Assembly (NCBI GenBank): GCA_907164885.2
Contig: OU015499.1
Span: 159,895,489-159,959,488 of the forward strand
Direction: 5' to 3'
Origin: Dolomedes plantarius
Taxonomy: Eukaryota; Arthropoda; Arachnida; Araneae; Dolomedidae
DNA: 64,000 nucleotides
In this document: piece by piece, positions 1 to 13,148 of the stretch
Layout: the number at the start of each line of letters is the position of its first letter
Numbering within the stretch: position 1 is the stretch's first letter
Made by a program: the position numbers and the translations under genes
Notes under the pieces: generated by a model
Database searches by the model: none
What the model saw: the letters and a program-made list of their open reading frames with translations, nothing else
Told to the model about the DNA's origin: nothing

Positions 1-2030
1 GACTGTTGTCATCGTTGTTGCGAAAGCGGTACCTAAAATGGCGAAACTTAAGAAACGGCGTGTTGAAGATGAGGAACGACAATTTCAGTCAAAGTGGCAG
101 GAAAGTTACTTTTATGTTGAACATATAGGAAAACCGCAGTGTGTTATCTGTTCTCAAGTCTTGTGTGTTTCGAAGGAGTATAACAGGGGTATAACGAAGG
201 AGTGAGTAGACACTATACCAGCTTGCATAAATCAAAATACGATCAATACCAGGGAAGTGCCAGAACTTGTGTGTTTAATGATTTGAAGCGGAAACTAACT
301 AGACAGAAGAATATCTTTCAGCAACCATCAATCACTGCTGGTTTAAAGGCATCTTATGAGGTATGTTTAGAGCCAGCTAAAAGTAAAAAAGTCTTTTAGG
401 GATGGTGAGCTCATTAAGAGATGTGCTGTAAAAATGGCATTTTCATTGGGATATAATAAGACGGCTAAAAATTTTGAAATAGTTTCCTTCTCTCATCAGA
501 CATTAAGTAAAAGATTTAATGATATGTGTGGTAATGTTTCAGGTTCTCTGAAGGACATTTTGCAAAAATGTGAATTTTACTCTCTAGCTGTAGATGAGAA
601 CACAGATATAGCTGACATCAGCCAGCTCCTTATCTTTGTCAGAACAATAAACGAAGAATTTGAAATTCATGAAGAACTGTTGGAATTAAATTCATTAGAA
701 ACCAGCAAAAAAGGTATTGACATATTCAACCCACTGGATCATGTCGTTTCTAAATATGGAGGTTTTGTGAAGTGCTCTGGCATTGCAACAGATGGAGCTA
801 AAGCAATGGTTTGTCATAAAACTGGGTTAGTAGAACAGTGTAAAGAAAAAGGCATAAATTGTTTGTTTGTCCACTGCATTATCCACCAGGAGGCTCTGTG
901 TGGGAAATTTTTCAGGCTCAGCGATACAATGAAAACTGTTGTAAATACTGTAAATTTAATAAGGGAAGGCAATAAAGCCCATAGACACAGAGCATTTATT
1001 GCATTCCTGGACAATTTGGAAGCTGACTACGGTGACATTTCATTGCTTTGTGAAGTTCGCTGGCTAAGTGCTGGAAATTGCCTGAAACAGTTTTTTGGGT
1101 TGAGGAATGAAATTCTTGCTTTTCTGAGAATTGAAAACGTTGGGCACGAGTATGAAGAAAAACTGGAAGAAATCCAATTTTTAAATAATCTTACTTTTCT
1201 GACAGATTTAACATCCCATCTAAATGAATTTAACCCGAAACTACAAGGCAGAAAACAAAATATATCCCAGCTTTAAGGACATATTAGGGCTTCCGTAAAA
1301 ATCTTGATGTAATGCAAATTGCCCTGAAGGCAAATAATACGGCACACTTCCCATCTTGTCAGCAGTTTAAAGAAGAAAAAAGTGACACAAATTTTAGCAT
1401 GTTTCATGAAATAATAGTATATATCAAGAAAGAGTTCAAGGACAGATTGCAGGGTTTTAACTCCCTAAAACCAAAACTTGCACTGTTCAACAACCCCATG
1501 GGGATTGAAGTGAGTGAGGTGCCCTGCGACCTTCACATAGGAATTTGTGATCTTCAGGCAGACCCATTCTACCAGACTAAAAAGTGTGATGTCCCTGAAA
1601 TTTCTGGAAACTGATTTCTAAAGAACGTTTTCCTAAACTGCTTAAATTCTCTCTGCAAATGTTATCGCTGTTTGGCAGTACATACGTGTGCGAAAGTGCT
1701 TTTTCTGCTCTCAAACAAATTAAATTAAAAAACAAGAAATCGAATTGAAAGAGGTTTACTGGAATCGAGCCTGTGACTTTGTCTTACTGAACTTACAGTG
1801 GACATAGATAAACTTATATCAGGAAAGCAGTGCCAATCATCGCATTGATTTCTCGACAGTAAAATGAAGTGTTATATTAAACTAGTTTATTAAACTTCTT
1901 TTAATGCAAATTTTAATAAAAGTTTTTGAATACAATATGTAATTCGTTTTCTTCCTGGAATGTATCTGGCCCTCACATTTCTATACTAAAGTTTGATTGG
2001 CCCTCGGGTGAATAAGGTTGGACGACACTG
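1..2030 (+). mobile_element. hAT-I transposon remnant, copy A (GTF2IRD2-like transposase pseudogene)
   Basis: Broken transposase of the hAT superfamily, in the clade annotated in animals as GTF2IRD2- or ZBED-like. Coding blocks are an N-terminal BED-type finger start (CVICSQVLC near 139-165), then 202-399, 434-1276 and 1312-1614, separated by frameshifts and stops. The central block has the characteristic run ending VDENTDIADIS followed by a C-H-x-H-like region (FVHCIIHQEALCGK). A hAT C-terminal dimerisation tail (FGSTY-like) is degenerate near 1660-1740. The 3' terminus ends in a CACTG at 2026-2030, the complement of a CAGTG hAT end. The 5' end lies outside the window. It is more broken than copy B and not functional. 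Confidence 0.88.
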
Positions 2031-2035
2031 CATAT

Positions 2036-2056
2036 GACGATTAGGTCCTAATCGTC
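2036..2056. repeat. 21-bp palindrome next to hAT-I insertion (copy A)
   Basis: GACGATTAGG followed by TCCTAATCGTC reads almost identically on both strands and abuts the 3' target duplication of hAT-I. The same palindrome is at 28595-28615 in copy B. It belonged to the pre-insertion target DNA. Confidence 0.7.
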
Positions 2057-2519
2057 AAATCCGCCGGACAATTTCTGTCTTCTCTCGGTTTTTTCTGTCG
2101 GATTTTCCCTCATTAGGACACCTGCTTCATAAAGACACTTTGTCAAAGACACCTGCTCGTAAAGACACGTTTTATTTCTTCTTTTCTGCGTGTGGACGTC
2201 TTTTTATTGAATCAATACAAATTAAATATAGATAAAATATTCATTAAAGACAAATAAATAAATAATTAAAAATTATTAAAAAATAAATACAGAATTTGGA
2301 AAAAAAATATTAAAATTAATTAAAATATTTTCCGTGTTTTTTGACTTTTTATGTTTCTCTACCTTTTAATGAACTACTCCTAGTTAATAGCTCGTTTAAA
2401 TTGTTCGTTAAACTTCGCTTAACTCGGCACATCGTAGAGGATTTTCATCTTAAAACCCCACTAACCATTCTCACGAGCACACTGATGACCACACATTAGC
2501 GGGAGCGTAAAAGGTTATT

Positions 2520-2831
2520 GATTTTTATAGAAACATATTTATTTATACTCTTATAACGTGATTGTTGAATATAGTATGTCGTAATATAGTATTCAATCCA
2601 GTCCAATTTAGCCATGTGCCACCTAAATTTTGACCGAGCATCCCAAGGGGTGATATCTGGGGGATCGTGCCTTCTCGCACCCTCTTTGACCTCATAGAAT
2701 GACTTTCCGGTCTACGAACGTAACGTTTCAATACCCGACTTAGATACGAAGGTATTTAATGGCACTCGGGATTCGATCCGTGCACCTTCAGTACCGAAAG
2801 CCGACGCGCTACCACTAAGCTACGTTGGGCC
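2520..2831 (-). mobile_element. tRNA-derived SINE, copy A
   Basis: On the minus strand, 2831-2761 reads as a tRNA-like head of about 71 nt: an A-box TAGCTTAGTGG, an anticodon-loop-like TTTCGGT, and a B-box GGATCGAATCC. The T- and anticodon stems pair only partly, so this is a SINE promoter rather than a working tRNA. The body continues toward 2543 through a GC-richer core and ends in an AT-rich tail; the 3' limit is approximate. RNA polymerase III would transcribe leftward. The same element is in unit B at the same place. The tRNA of origin is uncertain; the loop would give a TCG anticodon. Confidence 0.75.
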
Positions 2832-5045
2832 TTTAATCCGCATTTGATAGAGGGCAGACATTTAAATATTTTCTTTGACTTCAGGGACAGCAAATAGATG
2901 TTTTAAAGAACATTTCGCCGAAAAATCAGACTCTCCAGATAAACATGGTAACATATCTATATTGAGTAGCATAATAATGTAACTATTAATGTAATGAAAT
3001 GTGATTATTATGTAATTATAATAAATTATTTTTTAAAATTTGAGTGTTTAGCATCTTTTGCGTTCAAATTCTTTTGAAGAATATCATCGCACAAAAATGT
3101 TACATAATATTTAAAAAATTATAAATTGTATGTAAATGATTTCCTGTTTTCAATTAGAGTTCCATTATTGTGTACGAAATTGTTTGCCTCAGTGAAAATA
3201 GGACTGCAAAGTGTTTATTCATAATTAAATATTAAAATAGAAATGCTATGTCAGGCAGGTATTTATATTAAGTGCTACGCAAAACACAAAAACGAGAAAG
3301 AGTGTTGCTGACATAAATCAGCAAACCTTTTTCTTTGCTGTTTAGTTACTGGGAAATAGAAATATGCACATGCATGCTTCTGGTAGTAATTAAAGATATT
3401 GGTGGGATATTTATCACCAAACCAGAGATATATCTGAAATGTACAAAAGCATTCACACTTGGAGAAATTCAGCCAACTCTTCAAGAATCTCCAAGAGTTC
3501 AGTAAATACCTATATTTATTATTTTTAGTCACATAAGCACATATAACCAATTTATAAATGAAGAACATATCACCAATTGAAAGAAAAATAAAGAGAGTAA
3601 TTCAAACTATCAATGAATTTTGTGAAAAATAATTTACGCATTTTGGTTCTTTCAATAGAAAGTGAACAGTCTTTACATCCTCTCAAACGTTTCGAAAATT
3701 CAGAGCGAAAATTCTCGGCCTCTTCTTTTATTGAAAAGGGCAAACGTAAAACTACTTTATCGACAGTGCTTCTACTTTAATCAATGGACAAATTCTATTC
3801 AAATGGGGGAGGAAGTGGGCTAGCCAAGTAACCTCCTCCCCGCCCAGGAAAGATAACAGGACAGAAGAGATAAACTTCGTGAACCGAAAACTGGTATACT
3901 CTGTGAAACTCATAACTTGGTAGCAGAAACTAGTGATTAATCACCAGTAGCTAACTTTCATTATTTGTTGGTTTAATGGCAACAGTATCTCTGAAGCGCG
4001 TATTATGTTGCTTTTTGCATTCAACGGCTACAGATGTTATTGCTTAGTAACTTAACTTATTGTGTTCGATTCTCTGTAATCTAAATAATTAAAAGAGAAA
4101 AACCGTTGGCGACAAAATTTCCCACCTTTTAGAATAGATCATGTTCTGAAATAACGTTGATCCAGGTGCAAGAAAAATAAACAGCATTGAAGTAAGTTTA
4201 ATTTTTACGTTATTATTTCTTTATTGTATGACAGAACTGTTTTGTTAAGATGTTGAAAATGATATATATAATTTCTACATTTTACGCTATTTTTTTTTTT
4301 ATGAGTGAAGCTAAATGTTAATACAATACGTATGGCTATTAAATCGTTAGGTACTGCATGTTCCACTCTCACTATAATATGTTATTTTCAGCAAATTTGT
4401 AGAATATTACTTTCGGTAGATGTTGGCGAATAAAATGTATAAATGTATCATCATACAAGTCAGATATACCGTGTTTAGCAATTTTCCTGATTTTGAGCTT
4501 TACAAAAGTTTTTGAATTGTTAATGATTGCGATAAAAGATAAAATATACAGGGAACATCTATATTCTGTGCCGTTCGGCGGGAAGTTGACACAGTTTTTC
4601 AAGGGGGGTCCTCATTCAGGAAAATATTATTTCTTACTGTTTTAAATCTTTTAGCCTGACAATCGTCACTTTTTATGAAAATTCAACAATAAGTAGCTAA
4701 TAAACAAAATTAAAATATTTTAATGAAAAAATATTGAATACAACATTTATCTGGAGTAAATAATTAAAATAGCAAAAAATATTTCCAAAATGTATCAATC
4801 GGTTTCTAAAAGTAGGTTAAAATTTAAATTTTTAAAAAATATGTCATAGGATAGTGTGGAAACAGGAAATTTAAAATACATGAATTGTATATTCATTAAA
4901 TTCTTAAAAGGTATAAAATAAACATGTAATTGCTTCAAGATAGACACATAAAAATACAAACATTGTAATAAAATAAATATGGTACATAAAATTTTAAAGT
5001 TTGTAGGAAGATAATTTCAGCATATTTAGAAGAATGAAAGAAATT
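2832..5045. other. AT-rich spacer, no gene recognised
   Basis: No recognisable coding or RNA gene. The stretch from 3312 onward is retained in all three units. A 97-codon minus-strand open frame (3275-3568) recurs in B and C, but its changes are scattered and mostly amino-acid-altering, so it looks noncoding. A G-rich/C-rich inverted pair (GGGGGAGG with CCTCCTCCCC) lies near 3805-3842. Confidence 0.6.
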
Positions 5046-6126
5046 GTACTTTTGCAATAAACTGAGGCCACCCAGTTAAGTATTGGAAAATTGTCGGAAA
5101 ATGTAAAATTCCATTACGAACACAAATAACAAACTTTATTACAGAAACTACAAAAAGTTTCTCAAATACAGAAAGTTATAAAAATTTATAATTAATTTCC
5201 AGTCGCCACAGACTTCCAGAACTGGGTGATGTTGCTCAGGAGCGCCACAAAAGCATTGTTGCCGGCTGCCGATTGCCATATATATTCCGCCAGATATGAT
5301 TCCAAAAGGTGACGTGCTGTTCCTCAGTGTTTTTTGTTGCGCCACTTGGCTGACCCCCACATCCTCTCAAATTGCTGGGTACTTGCCCCTGTTTCCGGGT
5401 CCATGAAATTGTACTTTTGATTAACTTTCAAGTGAGCATATCCCGCATTTTCAAGTTCCTCTGTATTGTATCCCTTCCAACAATCAGATATAATTATTGA
5501 GCCGGGTTCGACTTGGAGTTTTATCAGCTCCAACAATGTTTTAGCACTCCTGTTCGGAACTCTGACTAGGAAACGTCCTCCAGTTTCCCAGCACAAACCA
5601 TCGAACACCCGATTGTTGGGGTAATATCCAGCCAGTGTTGTTTTTACGTTTTGTAAATAAACTCTCGTCTATCTCAACAATACGCCCCTTTCCTCCAATC
5701 TTACCTTCAATTTGCTGTTCGACGGAAAAATGCAGACTACCCTCATATAATTATTCCAGTCGACTGTTGTGTTTTGCACCATTTTTTATTGTTTCTCGCA
5801 CCAAGATACTGAGGTTAGTTCCTCGCACAATCAGTACAAGAAGCGAACGATTGTCACACATGGCAGTCTGCTATGAGAAAGCCATGTATCAACCATGTAT
5901 AAATGTGTATAAACGTCACAATGGTAGGCTGAATTTCAAACATCACACTGAAAAACTTTATACACACTTCAATAATAGCAAAACAAAACATGATGGTAAA
6001 ATAGATCTTGTCAGTGATTCATTTTTTAGTGAGAATCACGCTGTGTTTGCGTTTTGAATGTGTTGTGTTTGCATTTAGAATTTAAATATAAATAAATAGG
6101 TGGCCTCTGTTTAATACAAAAGTAAC
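5046..6126 (-). mobile_element. Merlin transposon (IS1595/ISXO2-like transposase), copy A
   Basis: The minus-strand coding remnant has the hallmarks of the Merlin superfamily, the eukaryotic relatives of IS1016/IS1595. These are EIDESLFTKRKNN around 5660-5700, then after a frameshift RFLVRVPNRSAKTLLELI, SDCWKGYNTEEL, VNQKYNFMDPETGAST and WGSAKW at 5324-5608. These carry the first Asp, the second Asp and the late E/N region of the catalytic core. Imperfect terminal inverted repeats face each other: GTACTTTTGCAATAAACTG at 5046 and its complement-like partner ending near 6126. An A-rich 8-9 bp repeat (AAAAAAATT-like) flanks them, as expected for Merlin. Frameshifts make it dead. Confidence 0.82.
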
Positions 6127-8214
6127 AAAAAAATTATGACACTAGTATCACAGGCTAATTTTTAGGATAAAAATTAAAATTAAAAATATTTCCAAAGTAT
6201 AAAAATCAATTTATAAAAGTAATAATCCTGATATGAATAACCAAGGGAAAGCTCTGATCTTCCTGTTTGTATTCCTTGAAAAGAAAGAAAATAAAAATAT
6301 TTTAAAAAGAATTCCGAAGATTTTTCATTCACTGAATTTATAATTTGTTATCTGAAGGTAATTTCAAATGTCATTGGCTAAAAACGTCTAAATTATCGTC
6401 ATTCAGATTCCATTTGTTAAAACTGAATAAAAAAACCAAGTGACATTTCTGAGATATAATCATTGACATTTGGTTATGTGAGCATGAAGCTTATCTGAAT
6501 CAGGATTGCAGAGTATTAAGCCATTAAACTGAATAATAAAACATTTATTATAAAGATTACAACCCAATTGTAGCACAACATAAATAAAGGAACCACTTAT
6601 GTAATCACCAAATTCCAGGCTATAGAAACATTCAGCATTTCCACACTATTCATGTGTTTGGGGGTTTCATAATTTCATTCCGTGGTTAAAATATATTAAA
6701 ATTGTTAAAACATCGACCCTTATCAAAGTAAACAATCCATCATTTATGTGCATTAAATTTTTAAAAATTACAATGAAATTGATATGCACTGTTAATTTCA
6801 TGCAAAACTTATAGATAAATCTATTTAAATAATCAAATTTTCCACATTAATTATGAATTGGTACAAAATTAGAACTTTTTATTTATGATGGCATTTGAAA
6901 CTATTTTTATATTATGTTATTTGTTTTTGTATTCATTCAGTATTAACATTTTTGATGACAAGATTTTATAACATTCATGCCCATCTTTCATTGCAACAAA
7001 GATAACAGCAACAGCATTAAATGTAATACTCCTAAATATTCATAATTTTATGTACATCATTCATTATAATATGATTGTTTAAAGTTTTAAATCAATGTAT
7101 TTCAAATAGAATGATTTAAAAATAATACTTGATATTTAAAATTGAAATTCTTATTAAGACAAAAATACATTATTTAACATTTTATAACTGTATGCAATCA
7201 ATATGTTTGATATAATAATGTTTAATTCTCTCTACACCATGCATTCTAAAGATTTCTTCAGAAGAAACATTTCAAGATTTATAAAATCTGTTTAAACTGA
7301 TATTTATGATAGTTCTTCAAATTTTTGTATTGTAAAAATTCTACTTGGGTCAGCTTAGAGCAAGATTTTAACTGTCTGCTCTCTTATGTGAATATTCTTT
7401 ATACTCAATAGATTATTTTTTACTGGTAAAATTTATAACTGTGTTCTTGCAGTTCATGTCTAGGGTAATATTTTAATTTATATATTTTTGGTCCTTAAGA
7501 TCAGTGTTAGCCAAACTGATGTTTGTTGTATTAGGATTTATGTATCCTACCCCCTCCTAGGGATAAAAAGTATTGAATGAATAGAAAGTAACTGTAGTAA
7601 AAGTGTCAAATACATAGTTTTGTAAATTCTGTTGCTTTTTGTTTTTTTCACTGCTCCAGAAATGTGTTGTATGACTGTGCTGTGATGGAATATGCATGAA
7701 ATGAATTTTATTTCTAGATGGAAAAAAGTTAAAAAGGCATTAGAGGATTTTATATTAAACCATTTATGTAAAAGATAACTTTGCTCCAAATGTGAATAGA
7801 TAGGCTGCTAAGTTTTCATTTTGCATGAGGGAAATTTGCTTAAACATTCTGTATAAGTTCTTTTATGAAAACTATTTGAAAATAATATCTGAATAAAAGT
7901 CGAGGATTTACCAGAAGATTTTTCTTTCCCTTGCAGTCATTTTGATAGCTTAGCGTTTCATGTTGAAGTTTGTTGCTCAATATCTGTTTTGTTGACAGTA
8001 AGTTACATATAACTTTGTTTTAGACATTATAGAGATCGTTAAAAAAAATTTTTTTTTTTTGGAAGATTTTATGTCACTTCTACCTTTTAATTTTTAAAAA
8101 TTTGGAAATTTCTTTGTTAACTCAATATATGAAGGTAACAGAGCATAACAATAAATCACTTTGCTGAAACTGGAAAATTTGACATCTGAGTTCTTGTCGT
8201 TCATGCTCTTTATC
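6127..8214. other. AT-rich spacer, no gene recognised
   Basis: Long AT-rich DNA shared by all three units (B about 31756-33842, C about 56377-58433). Open frames such as minus 7547-7789 recur only because the duplication is recent; none resembles a known family. No RNA gene is visible. Confidence 0.6.
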
Positions 8215-10079
8215 AGGGCCATCCTTAGTCCTTGTGGCCCCCAATTGCAGAAATTTTGGCGGGGTCTTCTAAAATTCTAATATACTATAAAAGAAAAAAC
8301 ATTTCATGTGAAGTATGAAAGAGAATATTTAGGAAGGTGGTCATATGTCCTTTTTTATGTACATTTATAAGAAAAGAAAACTAAGAAATAGCTACGCTAC
8401 ATATTTTTTATTTGCAAGATCATTTACAATTTGACTTAATTTTTATTTCCTTGTTTCTACATGCTCTATAGACAGTATTGCAAGGCTGTTGAGTCTCTCC
8501 TGCGATATTCTTGACCTCAGGAATGTTTTAATTGATATCTATTTACAAAAGCTTAGTTTTCCCAATTCTATAGTTATATGAATGGTTAAAAATATCCTTA
8601 AAGATATATATATACATTTCAAAAGCCAGTGGCTGTTATTTATAGCAATTGTTGAATTTTTATAGGTTTCCCGAAACAGTAGGTTTTAATACTTCCATTT
8701 CTTCTATGTCTACATCTTTTATAGACATCATTTGATCATTATTCTGAATAATTTTTCCATTTGTCAAAACAATTTGTAGTTCCGATGCATATCTTCTATG
8801 TTTTTTCTGTGGAATTGTTTGGAATAAACTTCCCTAGCCTGTCTCGCTTTCTATGGTATTTGTTAAAAACAATGCGCCTCAAACATTTCTTTCCAGTTAT
8901 GTATTGGTTTATCCACATACTCATAATTGAATATCCTTCTTCATTTTTGTAAATGTGTTCCCTGAAATTCAGGAGTGACTACTAAATAAGTCGCAACCTC
9001 CATGGCTCCAACTAAGACTTGTTCGAAACCTGAATGGCTATCTTTATCAGGCATTCTAGAAGGTTTCTAAATGATGTCAGTACTTTGTTTCAAACATATA
9101 TTAAATATATCTTCATGTTTGGCTCTGTGCTATCTCGGGTCCAGTTATATCTAATCCAAGTGCAATTGGATCAAAGCCTTTGATGGTTTATTCTATGCAT
9201 ATTTTCTATCCTTTTATCCATAGTATTCCTAAGGCTGTCTTATGATTACTCATATCGTTTTAATTCGGTGGTGGACTGTTGTGAGTTTGGTTTCACAGAC
9301 TTCTTAAAATTTTATAAAGAGAACACTTGACTAGTTGCCAAAATCTGTTGTCTTGATTTCGACATGTAAATCTTTTCATCAGAAAAATTGTGGGTATTTT
9401 GTATCTTTCACTTTGCATGTTATCTCACCAAATCATCTTTTAGTAACTGAAGTTTCAGTAGGTATTTAGCTCTATTAAACCATTCAACTATTTAAAGGAG
9501 TTTTTCAGAAACTTTTAACTTTCGCACACCTCTTTTCACAAGAGAACCTGCAGTACTATATTCATGGTGTTGTATTTAGATTGAACTCCAAAGTGCCAAT
9601 TTTGGTATTTTCTCCTTTCGATTCTTCAGTTTCTTCTGTACAGAAGCTATACACTGAAAGGTGTGTAAATATGTTTTACTTGCATAGCAGTGAAAATGCG
9701 GCGGAAGACAATTGTTCTTTACTTTCTACGAGAATAAGCAATAACTTTTTATCCTAAAAAAACTTTATGACCTAGGCACCACATTTCTTTGTACTTAGGA
9801 TACAATGATTTCTGATTCACCAAGTCTGTTGTTAGAAAATATGTCTGAAGTACAATATTCGTACTACCTGACCGAGACATATGCTGTATGGCACCCGAAG
9901 CGGAGATGGGCACCACAGGCCTTGGTCCACATTGGGACTGTTGTGCCATTATTTAGTTAGATAATGATTATACAATATAATAATTATTCTAGTATAAATT
10001 TATTTTTATAAAATAAAAATTACAAAACATTTATAACTGAATAATATAGAAAACTAAGGAATTTGCCTGGAATTTACTA
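8215..10079. other. Probable left part of hAT-III element, no clear gene
   Basis: A CAGGGCCA sequence at about 8215, followed by a GGCCCCCAATTG block, resembles a hAT-type terminus and recurs in B (about 33853) and C (about 58434). A minus-strand coding-like stretch near 8690-8850 (reads ELQIVLTNGKIIQNNDQ) is preserved in all three units but is not recognised. Matching right terminus and target duplication were not found, so assignment of this stretch to hAT-III is inference. Confidence 0.35.
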
Positions 10080-10955
10080 AACAACTTTTCTACTATTAGC
10101 AGCTTTAAAATCATCAATAATTGTGGGAAAGACTAATTTTGAAGCAATGTATCATTCAATTGACAATATTGCAAGGTAAGACAACCTTTCTTCATACATG
10201 GTGTATCTCAAATAGGTTTTGATTAACTTTGAGAACAATTGTTCAGCACTAGCTACAGATACTGGACTAGTCAAAATAATTATAACCACATAGATATTTG
10301 GATAAACATGGCCAATACTGTTCTCAATCATTTACTTTAGAATGGTACAAACTTTTAAGTCTGTAGGTATAGTTCTTCTAAAGATCTTCAGTTCTTGGTA
10401 AAGTTGTTCTGCTAGTATAACAGAGTACAATTTTCCTTGACTTCACACAGTAAAAACTTCCTGAAGTTGCTGGCAACTATGGAGAATTTCTTCAGGTTTT
10501 TCGTTTAGCTGATTTATATCATGAATAAACCTAAAAAATTGTTCATATTTCTTCAGCTCAATACCTTGAAGTACAGTCCTGTGAAATGTCAATAATCATC
10601 TAATAATACTCTGTTTTGAACATGTCTTTTGAATTTTCACTCCTGTCATCTGGTATTTTGTACTGAAAAAAATGTTTTATTTCTTCCTAAAATTTTTTTA
10701 AATTTTTTTCTCCTCTGAATTTCCTTAAATTCTTTTAAAACTTTAAGTACTACTTCAGCAATTTTGTTTCCTGTGATCATTGCTGACATCATCCGACTGT
10801 TTCTGCACTCTGCTATCCAAGTGATAAACTGTACAAAGTATTTTATAGCGGAAAGCAGCTCCATGTACTCTCTTTGCCATAGCTTACTTCTGAAGTTAAT
10901 TTTTGCCAATATATCATACCATGCTACTATTAAAATGAGGAATTCCTATTAAAAT
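10080..10955 (-). pseudogene. hAT-III transposase pseudogene, copy A (ZMYM/DUF4371 type)
   Basis: Minus-strand remnant of a hAT transposase. The recognisable part is the C-terminal dimerisation domain: reading leftward from about 10340, YPNIYVVIIILTSPVSVASA, then EQLFSKL, KTYLR and ERLSYLAILSIE, ending with FKAANSRKVV near 10080. These match the usual P-VSVASAERSFSKL-KLIK-YLRSTM-ERL-LAILSIE layout. An upstream open frame (10646-10909) is probably part of the middle region. Frameshifts between the blocks destroy the gene. The best preserved version is in unit C. Confidence 0.75.
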
Positions 10956-12223
10956 TTAATTCATTAGAATATAAAAGGTTTTTCTTTCACTCTCAGATGT
11001 CATTTAAACTCATAACAAAAATACGCAAGTAAATATGCACTTTCATTCGTTTCAGCCACGCAAGGCCCTAGGTTCTGCCTATTTTGCCTCTATGTAGAGT
11101 TGCCACTGACAGGATGCATCCAAGATGTTAAAAATGAAGGGGGAAAAAAAGTAATAATTTCTTGGGAAATCAGATAATTCCAACTTATGTCTAGTTCCTC
11201 CTTGAAAATCTAACATGTCCTAAGCGTTGTAATTGAAAATGGGCAGAATGTGTTCTTTGTATTTATAGGTATATAGGCAGTGGTGTTCACAACTTAATTA
11301 AATTAATACAAATTTTTGTTAGCATATTCATGGCGTCATGTGGCATTTTTTTTGCACCTCATTTAACCCTTTTTATATTTCCTGATCTACTTTTAAGTGA
11401 TTATTTTGTTGAGAAACCTGAAAGTGGCTCTGAATTTTATGAAAATATTTTAAAGAAAACTTGATGTTTGTAGACAAAGTTAATGAAATTTGGATAAAAT
11501 TATTTTAAAACCTCTCTCTCTTCTACTCTGTAATCCAATCACAAATGTGATAGATTGTAACTCTCTACCTCAAGAAATGCTTTTTGAAAGATCCAAATGC
11601 TCCTAATCCAAACCCTATACCCCAGATATTTTGAGTTTTCTAATTTTTTGCATTCTGGTATAAGCTCAACAATCAGTTGTTGTTGACTGCCTTATACCAG
11701 TGTGTAAATATTTGATACTCCAATGAGATTTATGTAAAAGAATTTTGGCGTAGAATTTATTTTGAAAGTAACAATAACTTTGCTAGGCAATATCTTTTTC
11801 TTTTTGTGACATTTGCTAAAAATAAAGACAATGAATGTTTTGCTATTATCCTCACCTGAGCTTATGTGTACAAAATACAGAAAAAATATTTTTTCATATC
11901 CAGGAAAGAAAAAATAGTTTGATGGGAAGTAATTTATAAAAAGACCATAACCATGTTTGTATGTGAACTATACAGTTTAAATTTCATCATGTAGGAAATT
12001 TTATATGACTGTAGATTGTTTTTTTATTAACTTATCCCTAAATAATTTAATTTGTGGGAGTATTACTGTTTTGTATACTATGTATATGTTTCTTTAATCA
12101 CTGTTTTGTTAAATATGGTATTACACTTTTACAGTTTCTCTCAGTGCATATGACATTTATGACTGAAGAATAAAATATTTCGTGTTCTTTCATGAAAAAT
12201 GATTTATTGCTTTTTTTATCTCA
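10956..12223. other. AT-rich spacer, no gene recognised
   Basis: No recognisable coding sequence, RNA gene or terminal repeat. The stretch is collinear in B (36561-37821) and C (61341-62691) and leads to the Helitron insertion point. Confidence 0.6.
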
Positions 12224-13148
12224 CTAGCCGCTGCGCGACCAGCATGGTCACTTTTAGTTTTATATTTTCTTTTGCAAAACAACTCAACTGAAAGTAACAT
12301 ATGTAAAGAATGTTACCATTACTTTTCATCATAAATATATGTTGTTAAGGGGTATTCTCCATAAGGCTGATTCTAAAACATCGTGATTAAAAAATTTGAA
12401 TTTCCATTACTTCAGAACAGAGAAGACCGAGAAAGACAACACGAATGTTTTTTAAAATTACACCCCTCTCTGTATGTCCTATTTTTCAAAATTAAGATAT
12501 ATACACTTTATCATTACATCAAATAAGAAATTGTTGGGGGAAAATTCCACAAGTACTAAATTATAGTGTGAATTACATCACTCTTTGTATGTGCTATTGT
12601 TCACAATTAAAATATCTACACTTAATCATATCAAATAATAAATTGTTGGGAAAATTTCTTCACTTATAAAATAGAGTAAAAATTCACCAAGTACTTAAAA
12701 AAGTTTAGAAAATTAACTATTACAGGTTGTCGGTTGCTTTGCCAGCAACAGTTAAGCCTAACCTCGCGATCATTTATGTTCTCTGTTTCACGCCTCTTTC
12801 ATAATGAATTATTTCTTCTTCGCTTTCTTTCTTGAGACTGCTCCCAATTTTCACTTGATCGTGCAGCTCGCTTTTGAGGATTCCTGATTTCAGTGCATAA
12901 ATCCATGTTGACACGCGGTTGAAAATTGCTCATTAGAGCTCGTTAGAGTCAGTGATGTAACTACTTTACATGGGCCACGCCCGCCAACGTAGATGTGCAC
13001 AGTAATTGACCAATGGTTATAAAGATGAAAATTGAAAAGTGCGAACGGCCGCTAATGTTTATATCTGGTAGTTGCAGCCGTTGCCATTCGGAGTGTAGAA
13101 ATATCGTCGATTTTTGTGCCGCATATCTACGCGTTTTATATATATAGA
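12224..13148 (-). mobile_element. Non-autonomous Helitron H1, copy A
   Basis: On the minus strand the element starts with TC followed by a TATATA-rich stretch at 13148 and ends with CTAG at 12224. Just inside the 3' end is a GACCA/TGGTC-type hairpin followed by a short spacer and GCGGCTAG. These are the TC...CTRR ends and subterminal hairpin of rolling-circle Helitrons. The 925-bp length and lack of any Rep/helicase coding make it non-autonomous. It sits between A and T with no target duplication; unit C keeps the empty site. The same insertion is in unit B. Confidence 0.88.

Noticed and set aside
2761..2831. Functional tRNA gene on the minus strand
   Set aside because: A- and B-boxes are present, but T- and anticodon stems mispair and the unit continues into a SINE-like body and recurs in B.
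3275..3568. Conserved 97-aa minus-strand protein in all three units
   Set aside because: Changes between copies are mostly amino-acid-altering and there is no known motif; conservation reflects recent duplication.
5635..6057. Plus-strand 140-aa open frame
   Set aside because: It is antisense to and downstream of the Merlin transposase remnant, with no recognisable motif.
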